From Metamycoplasma arthritidis (GTDB lineage: Bacteria > Bacillota_I > Bacilli_A > Mycoplasmatales > Metamycoplasmataceae), in the NCBI RefSeq assembly GCF_900660715.1, contig NZ_LR215047.1:186001-250000 (forward strand): 64,000 bases of DNA, in the 5' to 3' direction. Every line of letters starts with the position of its first letter. Within the stretch, counting starts at the first letter, position 1. The position numbers were made by a program, and so were the translations under genes. The notes below the pieces were generated by a model that made no database searches, had not been told where the DNA came from, and was given only the letters and a program-made list of their open reading frames with translations. Of the stretch, positions 38,308-49,049 are shown in pieces.

Positions 38308-38937
38308 ATGCTAGTACTAATTAAGCACCCCTTAATTGAAATTAAATTAACTGAAATGCGTGCGGCTGAAACTTCCCACAAAGTTTTTAGAAGCAATTTA
38401 GACGAAATCGCCTCACTCATGGTTTATGAAGTGATGCGAAATTACCAAACTAAACCTAAAAAAGTAATCACCCCTATTGGCGTTGAAACGATTGGGAAAT
38501 CTTTTGATAGAGAAGTTGTCATAATTCCGATCCTACGAGCAGGGCTAGGCATGATGCAAGGGATTTTAGCAATGGTGCCCGAAGCTAGAGTTGGACATAT
38601 CGGAATCTATCGTGATGAAAAAACTTTTCAGCCTATTGATTACTTCTTTAAAATTCCTGATGTTCCTAAAGATAGCTATATCATGGTAGTTGATCCAATG
38701 CTGGCTACTGGTGTTAGCGCCAACGATGCCATCAATAAATTAGTAAATTTAGGATTCAGTAATATCAAGTTAATTTGTTTAGTCGGAGTGCAAAAAGGAA
38801 TTGATTTAATTCAAAAAAATCACCCTAATGTTGATATTTATCTAGCTTCCCAAGATGAAAAATTAAATGAGAACAATTATATTATTCCTGGCTTGGGCGA
38901 TGCTGGTGATAGAATCTTTGGTACTAAAGCAAAATAA
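38308..38937 (+). CDS. upp: Uracil phosphoribosyltransferase
   Basis: 209 aa. Family features: ISKHPLIEIKL-like start (IKHPLIEIKLTEMR), PILRAGLGMMQGI, the PRPP-binding loop VDPMLATGVSA (residues ~130-140) and PGLGDAGDRIFGT at the C-terminus. It converts uracil and PRPP to UMP, so it saves the base freed by DeoA. It lies 15 bp after deoC and is closed by a terminator, ending the deoD-deoA-deoC-upp operon. Confidence 0.96.
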   Translation: MLVLIKHPLIEIKLTEMRAAETSHKVFRSNLDEIASLMVYEVMRNYQTKPKKVITPIGVETIGKSFDREVVIIPILRAGLGMMQGILAMVPEARVGHIGIYRDEKTFQPIDYFFKIPDVPKDSYIMVVDPMLATGVSANDAINKLVNLGFSNIKLICLVGVQKGIDLIQKNHPNVDIYLASQDEKLNENNYIIPGLGDAGDRIFGTKAK

Positions 38938-38938
38938 G

Positions 38939-38970
38939 GTGAACTTAAAATAAAAAGTTCACTTTTTTTG
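38939..38970 (+). terminator. Terminator of the deo-upp operon
   Basis: GGTGAACTT and AAGTTCACT pair over an AAAATAAA loop and end in seven Ts. The following ~300 bp to 39266 are AT-rich with no gene and should contain the promoter of the next lipoprotein gene. Confidence 0.85.
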
Positions 38971-39266
38971 TATCTATTAATGTTTGTTAGATATTATTTT
39001 AAAACTTTATATTTTAACCTAACCAAGGTTGACTAAAGACTTCAAATGTAATTATTGTCAATTTTTGATAATAAAATTATATTTTCACATTTATATAGTA
39101 GACAAATTGTGTTTTACAATGTCAAATTAATCAATTAAATAAATAAAAAACGAAAAATAAATAAAAAAACTTTATAATACCCGTAATTTTTTCGCTACTG
39201 TCACTAATAAAGCCACACCATTTAATCAAAATTAACATTACTAAAAATTAAGGAAAGATCAAAATC

Positions 39267-41324
39267 ATGAAAAAAAGATTAGTTTTTATTAGCATTCTGT
39301 CATCATTAACTCTACTATCATCTACTTCACTTTTAGCATTAAGTTGTGAAAATAAAATTTCACAAACATTTTCCCCTAAAAAATTAACAACCCAAGAAGC
39401 AGCGGAGATGATATTAAAAGAGAAAAACAATAGCAATTTTGTTTTGATGGATATTAGAACTCCGGGTGAATGAGCTGAAGGATATTTAAAAGGTGCCCAA
39501 AAACTAGATTTTAGAAACGAAAATTTTTCTAATGAGCTTGATAAATTAGATAAAAATAAAACTTATTTGATTTATTGTCGTACTGACAACCGCGCTCAAA
39601 AAGCAGTAGAGCTAATGCGCCAAAAAGGCTTTAGACATGTATATTGAATGGAACAAGGTTATACTAAATGAAGCAAAGAAGGCAGAGAAGTTTATAGACC
39701 GGTTGAAAAAGAAAATGTTTATGATTTAGAAATAAGTGCTACTAAAAATACTTTTAAGGCAACTAGTGATTTGAAGATAACTTCAAAAGTTAATAATTTA
39801 GGCTATGGTAAGGCCTTAGAAACTTACAATTTAAGCTTAGAGCTTATTGACGAAAAAGGCTCAGTATTAGCAACAAAAACTTTGACTAACCAACAAAATG
39901 GTTCTGAATTTAATTTTGAAAGTGTTTTCGATTCGAACTTAATTAATCAAAGCGGAAGTATTTACACGATCAAAGCTAGTTTGGTTATTGACAATAAGGT
40001 AGTTGCTAATGGTATTTACAAGTTCAAAATTTCTAATAATGCTACCCAACTAACAAAAGAAGATTATAGAAAAAATGGTGCTTTTGATCATTTTAGTGAC
40101 AGTAAATATGATGAGTTAAATAATGAGTTTTTAAATGAAAACTTTGGCAAAAACTTACTAAAATACACAGTTACTAACAATAAAGGCGAACAAAAGCAAC
40201 TTACTGATTTAATTGATAAAAAGAAAAAAACACTTGCTTTGTTTGCGACAACAACTTGTTTACCTTGTCTTGAGGCTCTTAAAAAGCTAAACAATGTTGA
40301 TTTAGATAAGTTTAATTATTTGAAAATGATGACTTCTATTGACGAAAATGACATTAATGGTTCTATTAAAAAGTCTGAAGAAGTTTTTGATAGCGAGAAT
40401 CTAAAAGATCAAAAAGATAGTACATACTACGATGCAAACGATTTTATTTGAAGAGATCGTATGCGTTTCCGCACCACTCCGAAACTTGCACTTTTAGATG
40501 AATATGGCAATGTAGTTAATATCTCTGAAATTGATACAAGTTCAGACGGGGCTTTTATTAAAAGTTTAAAGAAAATCATAAAAAATACTTTTAATGAAGA
40601 CGTGGATTATAAACAAAATGACGATCCTCAAGAAAAATTACAACCAGATCCAAGTAATCCTGGCAATTCTAATCAAGACTCAAAACCAAAACAAGATCAA
40701 GAGTCTCCTGATGCTTCTAAACCCGATCCAAAACCAAACCCAGAACCAGACGATCCTAATTTAAAAAATTTGACTGAGTATCGTACATATGAGCAAAGAA
40801 AAAAACTTCATACTTTATATCAATATGATAGTGATGGGCATCTTAAAGAGTTATATGCCAAAAATTTAGGTCATTTGGTTTTGAGGAAGTCTAATGGTGA
40901 AACCATTACTTTAAAAGAGCTTCTAAAAGATAATGACAAACCGATAGCTCTAATCTATGGAGCGACATATTGTTCTCATTGTATGAAAGCAATGCGGAAA
41001 TATTCAAATCAAGATCCATCATCTTTGCCTTATAGACTTGTTTATGTAATGTATCACAGAGGCTCAAACTCTAGTTGAAATGCCGTTACACAAGCTAATG
41101 GTTTTGATGAGTCGAAAGACAAATATTTGTTTAGAACAGGTGATTGAGAAATTGGTAAATTAGCAAATCGGGTTAAAGCTATTCCAAAAGTGTTTATTTT
41201 AGATAAAAAAATGAATGTTTCTGATTTCCTTTTTAGTCACACTGCAATGATTGATTCATGAGTTGAAAAAATTGGTAATTTCCTTGCAACAAACGACGAA
41301 AGTTTAACTCATAAAAAAGATTAA
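39267..41324 (+). CDS. Lipoprotein with one rhodanese and two thioredoxin-like domains
   Basis: 685 aa in one frame through several TGA (Trp) codons. Signal peptide with lipobox LLALSC (Cys27). Residues ~35-135 form a rhodanese domain (TTQEAAEMI, MDIRTPGEWAEG, catalytic loop YCRTDNRA with Cys104). After a beta-rich linker come two TlpA-like thioredoxin domains with redox pairs CLPC (Cys331/334) and CSHC (Cys569/572), separated by a Pro/Asp-rich linker (~residues 455-510). The protein should face the outside and could handle thiols or sulfane sulfur there. It is monocistronic. The domain set in one mycoplasma lipoprotein is unusual. Confidence 0.85.
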
Positions 41325-41854
41325 AATTTATGAGTGTCTTGTAGTGTCAAATTTTATCTATGCTTTAGTAATATAGAAAAGAATGCTTTTTTACACATCG
41401 TGTGGAGAGTATCTTTTTTTGTTTATAGTGAATAATTTATTAAGTGTTTTTTATTTGAACTTGATTTAATTGTTTGAGATCATAAAATTTGTTTTGTTCT
41501 AGCTCATTAATTTAAGTTATCAATTGGTTTTATAGATTCGGGGTTTAATTTAAAATTATGTTTCGCCAATAGCTTGCTTTTGCCGCTTTTACAAAAAAGA
41601 ATTGTCAATTTACTAATAGAATTTGCTTAAAAAAATCATGTTTTTAAAAATCTGCGCAGCAAAGTAAAAAAAGCAATAGTTTAATTTGGTAACCCATATT
41701 TTTAAACATGTTTTTGTTTTAGAATGTACTATTTTCATTAATAGATAATTAACTCACCTCCTTAATTTTATCTATGAAAAAACCCTTCAATTGTGGTAAA
41801 ATTTTACTATCCAAAAACATTCTTATACAATAAAAATTAAGGAAAATAATAATT
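41325..41854. other. AT-rich gap of 530 bp
   Basis: No credible gene. A weak AT-only inverted repeat (AAAATTT/AAATTTT) follows the lipoprotein stop at 41322-41355 and may end transcription. The rest shows only the AAGGAAA ribosome site of the next gene and presumably its promoter. Confidence 0.4.
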
Positions 41855-42811
41855 ATGGCAGACAATAAAGATTCAGATAAAAGACGATTCTTAATCGCTC
41901 TTGACTTGGATGGAACCTTATTAGCTGACTCAGCAAATGGCACAATCCATCCTAAAACCGAAGCGGCAATTAAAAGAGCAGTTTCCGAAGGGCATATTGT
42001 ATCAATAATCACAGGACGCCCTTGAAGAAGCACTCAACCAATTTATGAAAAACTGGGACTAAACGCAATTGTTGGTAATTACAATGGTGCCCACATCCAC
42101 AACCCTCATGACCCATTTTTTATTCCAACCATTTCATATCTTGACTTGAATGAAGTGCTTTATATTTTAGGAGATAAAAAAGTAGCAGCTGAAATCACCA
42201 ACTATGCAATTGAAGGCCCCGATTGAGTGCAACTCAAACATCGTGACCCCAATTTAGAAAAAGTGTTTAATTTCAATCAAGCAACTAAATTCCGTGAAGA
42301 GATCGCACTAGAAAAATTGCCACTTAAACCAACCGGAATTATCTTTGACTGTAAAACTACTACCGATGTTGTTGATTTACTAACTTACTTAAAAAGAAAA
42401 TATGGCGATTTAGGAGAATTTTCATCTTGATCTAAAGGTGATGGCCTTAGTCCAATTTTTGATATTACTGCAATTGGTGTAGGCAAAGGGAAAGTAATTT
42501 CATTGATTATGAGATACTACAATATCGATATCAACGACACTGTTGTTATTGGCGATTCATTTAACGATGCAAGCATGTATGAAGTTGGTAATGTCGGTGT
42601 GGCTCCAGCCAACGCTGAGCCTTATATTAAACAACTTGCAACCGTTGTTATGAAACAAACTAATAAAGAAGGTGCGGTTGGGCATTTTATTGATGCTTTT
42701 CTAAATAATCCAGAAAAATACATCAAGATGGGTAAGAAAAAACAAGAAGAACATCGTAAAGATCTTCAAATTGTAAAAGCTGATAATTTCTACGGTGAGG
42801 ACGGCAAATAA
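41855..42811 (+). CDS. Cof-type HAD-IIB family phosphatase
   Basis: 318 aa. HAD motif I DLDGTLLAD (residues ~13-21, nucleophile Asp), motif II IITGRPW, and motif III/IV GKGKVISLIMRYY...VVIGDSFNDASMYEVG near residue 230. The cap between motifs II and III is of the Cof (C2) type. Such enzymes dephosphorylate sugar phosphates, FMN or nucleotides; the substrate cannot be told from the sequence. Read through two TGA (Trp) codons. It lies directly upstream of the RNase H gene, with the stop and next start 2 bases apart. Confidence 0.88.
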
Positions 42812-42812
42812 T

Positions 42813-43523
42813 ATGAGAGATGTCAACATTGATTATGACCTATTAATTGGTGTTGACGAAACGGGTGTGGGTGATTACTTCACGCCCGTTATTTCAGTAT
42901 CATGTTTTATACCTAAAACGAACTTAGAATTAGTTAAAGAACTTGGGGTAAAAGATAGTAAATTATTAAAAGAAAACAAGATTATTGAACTCGCTAGTAA
43001 ACTTAAAACGCTAGTAAAGTGAAAAAGTTTAACTTTAAGTCAAGCCGGTTATAACAAACTAATTAGTGCTAAGATCAACAATAATGAAATCAAAACACTA
43101 ATTCATAGCAAAACCATTAATAATTTGCTTAAAGTTTTAGATCAAAAAGTAGATGTTTTAGTTGACCAATATACAATTAGCCGGCAAGTATATGAAAATC
43201 ATCTTATTAAACTTCAAAGCATTAAATGACTTGATTTTCAAAAGCCAAACGCAACGATTTACTTAACAACTAAAGCCGAAAGTAAATCACTAGCAGTGGC
43301 ATCTGCTTCAATTATAGCTAGAAGCATTTTGCTAGAAAAAATCAAAGCTCAACGTGAGCAATATAATTTTAATTTTAGTCTTGGTGCAAGTAAAAAAATT
43401 ATTTCTGAAGGTTTAGAATTCGCAAAAAAATTCGGTCTAGAAGAACTTAAGAAAGTTAGCAAATTTTCTTTTAAAATTACAAAAGAAATAATTGACATCT
43501 TGGATGAGGATAAACTTTTTTAA
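42813..43523 (+). CDS. rnhC: Ribonuclease HIII-like (short form)
   Basis: 236 aa. The core LIGVDETGVGDYFTPVISVSCFI fits the RNase HIII active-site motif (DE-x-G-x-GDYF), followed by VLVDQYTISRQVY (second Asp region) and AVASASIIARSILL. The TBP-like N-terminal substrate-binding domain usual in RNase HIII is absent. It degrades RNA in RNA-DNA hybrids. I place the start at 42813, since GTGAGGA lies ~12 bases upstream; a start at 42795 would add six residues inside the HAD gene. Confidence 0.85.
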
Positions 43524-43617
43524 GAACAAATTACATGAAAATGCTAAAAAAATATAGTTTTAGGGTAGAATGTATTACATTATTAATTATTGTTAGTTGG
43601 ATGAAAGGACAAAACTT

Positions 43618-43881
43618 ATGGCAAATATTAAATCAAAACAAAAAGCAATTCTTTACAATCAAAAAGCAAATGCATACAATAGTGCAGTTAAATCAACTGT
43701 TAAAACTGCAATTAAAAAAGCAAAATTAGCTGCTGATCAACAAGATGCTAAATTAAGTGATTTTGTATCAAAAGCACACCACGAAATTGACAAAGCAGTT
43801 TCAAAAGGCGTGTTACATAAAAATAATGGCTCAAGAAAAGCAAGCCGTTTAGATGCATACGTTCAAAGTAAACAACAATAA
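43618..43881 (+). CDS. rpsT: Ribosomal protein S20
   Basis: 87 aa, Lys/Ala-rich helical protein of the 30S body. MANIKSKQKAILYNQKANAY at the start and KGVLHKNNGSRKASRLD near the end fit S20. The ATG at 43618 is chosen because GAAAGGA lies 8 bases ahead and because upstream starts would add non-homologous residues. It has its own promoter region and terminator. Confidence 0.93.
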   Translation: MANIKSKQKAILYNQKANAYNSAVKSTVKTAIKKAKLAADQQDAKLSDFVSKAHHEIDKAVSKGVLHKNNGSRKASRLDAYVQSKQQ

Positions 43882-43902
43882 TTATTTTACTAAATCATTA
43901 TT

Positions 43903-43936
43903 AAAATTAGGCCAGTAAAATCGTCCTAATTTTTTT
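43903..43936 (+). terminator. Terminator after rpsT
   Basis: AAAATTAGG and CCTAATTTTTTTT pair across a 13-base loop with a T tail. Confidence 0.8.
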
Positions 43937-44058
43937 TATTTTTTACCACTATAAAATTGTAGTTTAGCCTTAAAAAAACTGTCAAGCATTTTTACTTAAC
44001 ACTTTAAAAATTTGTGTTAAAATTTATAACAATTATCGTTTCGAAGAAAGGAATAACC

Positions 44059-44316
44059 ATGGTTAAATTGAGACTAAAAAGAGTTGGCAAAAAATTTCAC
44101 GCACAATATAAAATTGTTGCCGCTGATGCAAGAAGCCCTCGTGATGGTAAATTTATTGAAGAACTAGGACACTACGATCCTCACGCTAAAAAACTTACTT
44201 TAAATAAAGAACTTCTAACTAAATACCTAGATCAAGGTGCAAAACCAACTGACACTGTAAGAACATTACTTAAACAAGAACAATTCTATTCAAATTACAT
44301 TGCAAGCAAAAAATAG
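44059..44316 (+). CDS. rpsP: Ribosomal protein S16
   Basis: 85 aa. [20 protein letters not shown] and [21 protein letters not shown] are the classic S16 N-terminal half. The start at 44059 has GAAAGGA 6 bases upstream. It opens the conserved rpsP-trmD-rplS operon; S16 is an early 30S assembly protein. Confidence 0.95.
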   Translation: MVKLRLKRVGKKFHAQYKIVAADARSPRDGKFIEELGHYDPHAKKLTLNKELLTKYLDQGAKPTDTVRTLLKQEQFYSNYIASKK

Positions 44317-44321
44317 TAAAT

Positions 44322-45008
44322 ATGAAGATTAACATTCTTAGCTTGTTTCCCGAGTATTTTAAAGCTTTTCAAGAAAACAGCATGATTGCTAAAGCAATTA
44401 AATTAGGACATCTTGAAATTAACGTTATTAACTTTCGTGATTTTTCAAAAGAAAAGCACCAAAAAGTTGACGACACTGTCTATGGTGGTGGCGATGGCAT
44501 GCTACTACAAGTAGAACCAATTGATCTTGCCTTAGAATCTGTTCCTAATAGTTATAAGATCCTCTTAAGTCCTCAAGGCCAAGTTTTTAATCAAACGAAG
44601 GCACACGAACTAGCAAAGCACCAAGAAATTACCTTAGTTTGTGGCCACTATGAAGGATTTGATGAACGGGTTTTAGAATTTGTTGATGAAGAGCTTTCGG
44701 TTGGTGATTTCATTCTAACTGGCGGCGAGATTCCAGCAATGCTAATAACTGAAGCAGTTGCCCGACTTGTGCCAGGCGTCCTTAAAAAAGGCAGTCATGA
44801 AAATGAAAGTTTTGAAGGCGATGGCTTACTTGACTATCCACAGTACACAAAACCAGCTATTTACAAAGGCCTAAAGGTGCCCGAAGTGCTTCTAAGCGGC
44901 AATCACGCGTTAATTGACAGATGAAGAAAAGAAGCTTCCTACTCAAAAACACTCAAGAATAGAAAAGACATCTTAGCAAAAAGAAAGGAAAAACCCCATG
45001 AGAACTAA
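44322..45008 (+). CDS. trmD: tRNA (guanine-N1)-methyltransferase TrmD
   Basis: 228 aa. It makes m1G37 next to the anticodon, which prevents frameshifting. The SPOUT knot motifs are visible: [25 protein letters not shown] and [16 protein letters not shown]. An in-frame TGA (Trp) at 44922 would truncate it under the standard code; the frame continues to the TAA at 45006. The last 11 bases overlap rplS, whose ribosome site (AAAGGAA) lies within trmD. Confidence 0.95.
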
Positions 45009-45354
45009 ATTATTAGAATTAGTTGAAAAAGATCAAATTAGAACTGATCTACCAGAAATTCGTGAAGGTTACAATGTTAAAGTTCACGTAAGAATCAAAG
45101 AAGGTAACAAAGAAAGAATTCAAGTTTTTGAAGGTCTTGTTATCGCTTCTTATGGGACAGGAATTAATAAATCAATTACTGTTCGTAAAGATTCTTATGG
45201 CGTTGGTGTAGAAAGAATTTTTAAACTAAATTCGCCACTAATAGCTCACATTGAAGTAACTAGAATTAATAAAGTTAGAAGAGCAAAACTTTACTATATG
45301 CGTGATCTTAAAGGAAAAAGCGCTCGTCTTAAAGAAATCAAAAAAGCTAAATAA
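44998..45354 (+). CDS. rplS: Ribosomal protein L19
   Basis: 118 aa 50S protein at the subunit interface. Conserved stretches: [60 protein letters not shown] and [18 protein letters not shown]. It overlaps trmD by 11 bp and is the last gene of the rpsP operon. Confidence 0.96.
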   Translation: MRTKLLELVEKDQIRTDLPEIREGYNVKVHVRIKEGNKERIQVFEGLVIASYGTGINKSITVRKDSYGVGVERIFKLNSPLIAHIEVTRINKVRRAKLYYMRDLKGKSARLKEIKKAK

Positions 45355-45419
45355 AAAAAGCTTGATATTAAAAAATTTAAAAAGTTTTAACTTGTTTGTT
45401 AGAACTAATTATTACTTAT

Positions 45420-45450
45420 TAAATCAAGGAACAGCAGCCTTGGTTTTTTA
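45420..45450 (+). terminator. Terminator after rplS
   Basis: AATCAAGG and CCTTGGTTT pair over an AACAGCAG loop and end in TTTTTT. The next ~170 AT-rich bases should carry the promoter of the ATPase accessory genes. Confidence 0.75.
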
Positions 45451-45622
45451 TTAAATTAAGGAATGTTATTTTTAATAAATTAAAAATTAACCATAAAATC
45501 ACACTTTTTGTTTATTAAATTAATTTTTTATTGCCGCAAATACCATATTTGTATATTTTTTATATAAAAAATAGTACAATTTACAAAACAAAACTAAAGA
45601 ATTTGTTTGAAAGGCTAAATTT

Positions 45623-47101
45623 ATGGATTACCAGAACTCGCGTTCCGACAATATTAAACTTTTCGACAATAGTTTCTCATCTTTAAAATCATCGCGTGAA
45701 AATAAAATTTCACGGATTTTTAAAATCATTTTATTGTCAATTTTTATTGTTGCAACATTCTTTTTACTGGCATTCTTCAATGAAACTTTTTTCGCTACAA
45801 AAATGTTTAGTGATTGAGGAATTGCCGACTTTTTAAATTTTGAAACCTTGCGTAATCAACAACGTAATACAATGATTATCATTAGGTTTTCTATTTTGGC
45901 TTTTGTATTTTTCTATTCATTAGCTAGAAATTTCATGAACACTTATCATCAAAAAGAAGCAATTAAGAAATATTGACCTTGATTTACTCTTTATCTAGCG
46001 TTAACAATTGCTTCGTTTGGACTGTTATTTGGCTTTCATGATGCAAATCCGCAAAGTTTACTAATGCTTAGTTTTATTTTAATTCCCTTACTTTTAGTTA
46101 ATTTGGGTTCATCAATCTATTCATATTTTCTAAAAAGAAAAACTGATCCACTTTTATACAAAACCTCTTTAATTATTTCGCAACTCTCACAAATAATACT
46201 AATAGTTAGTGTTATTAGTATGTTAGGAATTTGGATTAATGCATCAACTTCGACCAATTTAGAAGAGTTGTTGTTCTCAAATAATAGTTTTTATGATTTT
46301 TTTGCTAACAATGTGTTTGGCTCAAGCACTTTTTCTAGTTTAATAATCATTTTTACAATGACTGCTTCATTAATACTTTTAATTATCGGTGCTAACGCAA
46401 GCAAGATTGCTTTTATGACTTTTAAAGCTAATAAGCAAGAATATTTCAAACATAGACTAGTTTGACTTGTTAGTTTCTTGATTACAATAGTTTTAGTCAT
46501 CTTCCGAGTTGTGCTTATAAAAATTGATAATACCGGCGTCTTAGGATACTCGCTTTCACGTAGCATTTTCTTAATTGAAATTCTTTTTGCTTCAATAATT
46601 TTTGGTTTGTATGTTGTATTTTACTTTCTACGCAAGACCAAAACTAATTCATTTGTTCTAAATACTATTATCTATGCGTTTGCGCAAATGATGTTGTGAA
46701 TTTCACTGTTCATTACTACGTTGCTAAGTCGACAAAACCCCCACATAAACTTCATAAACGTAGTAGTGGTTACGATTTACTCAACTATAATGTTAATTTT
46801 CTATTATCGTCGCAATAGTCACTATAGTTTTCTAGCTTCGCTTATGTCAACGCTATCAGTGGCAACTATTGCTTTTAGTGCTTTAATTTTTGCATGTAAT
46901 CACCTTCTTCTTTCGCAAAACAATTTAATTTTTCTAACAATTGATTCTAATTTATACTTAACAGAAATTGCTTTAATCATAACTGTAGTAGTATGAATTA
47001 CATTTCTATCAAGTTCGCTTATTGCTTTGGCAATGACTTCAATTAAGATTTCACAACACAAAAAAAGCAAAGACAAAACTACTAATCTAACAAGGAGCTA
47101 A
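45623..47101 (+). CDS. F1-like ATPase-associated membrane protein (MSC_0624 family)
   Basis: 492 aa in one frame through several TGA (Trp) codons. About twelve hydrophobic helices follow a ~35-residue charged cytosolic N-terminus. Order and context fit the polytopic subunit of the mycoplasma type 2 (F1-like X0) ATPase, first gene of that cluster in M. mycoides. Its transported substrate, if any, is unknown. GAAAGGC lies ahead of the ATG, and the next gene starts one base after the stop. Confidence 0.8.
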
Positions 47102-47102
47102 T

Positions 47103-47612
47103 ATGAAAAGAAATAAAGAACAAGAACAACAATTATTTGACGCCTATCAAGCATACAACGATGCAAGAGCGGAAGATAGTTTTATTAAATATGATAAGTT
47201 AATAGCTTCAGTTTTGTTAAAAAACAACATTAGTTTTAACTCTGAGATTTATATAAAATTTGTTGAAAAAATGACAATGGCTATTAATAAGCATTACGAT
47301 CTACTTTTCCGTGATTTCGTAATCACTTTTAACGTTAATGGTCGTTTTGGAAATGATTTGCTAGTACCAATGATTGCTAATTTCGAATCAAGTAATAACG
47401 AAGCTATTAATTTCCGCGAAGCGCTAACTAATGACACTAAAGCTAGTCAATTTTTATACGATTTAAACAATGAAATTGCTCGATTGCTTAATCAAAAAAG
47501 TTATGTTGAAATTTTTCCAAACATTATTCTTTACATCTCGCCTAACACTGAACATCTAAAATTACTTTTTAGTAGAGAAACAGTTTCTAAACTAGTTACT
47601 CCTGAGGTTTAA
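47103..47612 (+). CDS. F1-like ATPase-associated protein (MSC_0623 family)
   Basis: 169-aa soluble, mainly helical protein without signal peptide. Assigned by its place between the polytopic membrane gene and the gamma-like gene, and by size. No motif of known function is visible. AAGGAG precedes the ATG, and the next ORF begins one base after the stop. Confidence 0.7.
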   Translation: MKRNKEQEQQLFDAYQAYNDARAEDSFIKYDKLIASVLLKNNISFNSEIYIKFVEKMTMAINKHYDLLFRDFVITFNVNGRFGNDLLVPMIANFESSNNEAINFREALTNDTKASQFLYDLNNEIARLLNQKSYVEIFPNIILYISPNTEHLKLLFSRETVSKLVTPEV

Positions 47613-47613
47613 T

Positions 47614-48552
47614 ATGTATCTAAAGAATTTAGTGCAAAAGCAAAATAATCTAAACAATGTTAAAATGAAAGTCAACAATGACCGTAACATTTTATTAATT
47701 ACTATTGCCAAATTAACTAAGCATCTTTCATATTGCATTAATAGCTCGCTACTTAATAAAAAAATTATTGCTTCTATTGCCAAAAAATATGAGCTTAACA
47801 ATTTGATTGCCAACGAAGCGCTTGACAATGCTAAGGAAAATAAATTCCTAAAGAAAATCAAAAATCTTTTTGTAAAAGAAAAACAACTATGAATTTATTT
47901 TACTGAAGAACAAAAATATGCCACTGACTCTTATGGAAGATATGAACGTAAAATCAAAGCTAACATTAAAAAAGCTGATGCCGATTTTATTGCCATTGGC
48001 CAAAGAGCAAATTGATTTTGCAAAAAAAATGATTTAAATGTTTTACTAAGCATTCAAGAACAAGACAAAAATAACGGCGATTTAAGTGTGGCCTTAACTC
48101 AAATTGTAAGAGCACTTTATAATCAACAAAACTACAGCCGTGTTTTCTTTGTAATTAACACTAATAAAAGTTATGATGAACCTTTTCAAATCTTACCTTT
48201 GAACAACTACAATTTAGAGAAGTTAATTAGAGGTGCGCAAGATGAAGATAATGAGTTAATTGATACAAGCGATTTTAAAATTTATCCCGATATTGAAAAT
48301 TTCATTGAGGCTCAAATTGACATTTTTCTTGAAAATACCATTCACTCTTTAGTAATTGAATCGTCATTCTACAACGCAAAAAATGCTTTAGTTGTTGCTA
48401 ATAAAGCTATTAATGAGTTGGATAAAACCTTAGAAAAGCTAACTAAAACAATTCACTCAATTCGTAGAGAAAATGAAGTTGAAGAAATTACTATGTTAAC
48501 TCGTAAAAACAAGCCAGTCTTTGAAACATCAAATGATGAGGGGGCATTATAA
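47614..48552 (+). CDS. F1-like ATPase gamma-like subunit (MSC_0622 family)
   Basis: 312 aa through two TGA (Trp) codons. Long N- and C-terminal helices (residues ~1-65 and ~245-295, ending ANKAINELDKTLEKLTKTIH) flank a mixed alpha/beta middle. This is the plan of an F1 gamma subunit, whose paired terminal helices form the rotor shaft. The C-terminal NAKNALVVANKAINEL recalls the gamma signature (NAT-x-NA). Its stop overlaps the next start by one base. Confidence 0.72.
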
Positions 48553-49049
48553 TGGCCGCTATAAAAGATCAAAGTTTTTTTCGCTTAACAATTAACTACG
48601 CTTCAACGATACCCTTCTTAGTAAGAAAATGCCAATTATTTTTAAACGTAGATGATGAAAATACATGAACACAAATTACTAATAATTCAATAGCAGGATA
48701 TAAGAATACTTTAGTTAAAATAGTCGAATATGACACTAACGAAAACAAAACTGAGTGATATACCTTTTTAAGAAATGCTAGCATTTTAGTTAGAGAAAAT
48801 CATATTATCATTAATACTTTTGTTGAATTCAACCAATATCATAAAACTAATACAAAAATTGATTTGAGTGAAGAGATTAAAGAAATTCAAAAAGAAATTA
48901 ATTATTATGAGGCACGTAAAAAACTAGGAATCAGAGCTTCACAGTTTATTAAACTTAATAATTTAACACAACGCCAGTATCGCCTAAAAATGATGCAACT
49001 TTTGAATTTAGGAGAAGAAATGGAGCGTAAAAATGTCCAAGAAATTTAA
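48552..49049 (+). CDS. F1-like ATPase epsilon-like subunit (MSC_0621 family)
   Basis: 165 aa through TGA (Trp) codons. A beta-rich N-terminal half (~residues 1-95) is followed by a helical C-terminal half (SEEIKEIQKEINYYEARKKL), the layout of an F1 epsilon subunit. Identity rests on position and fold plan. The start at 48552 overlaps the gamma-like stop, and the end overlaps the next gene by 17 bp. Confidence 0.7.
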
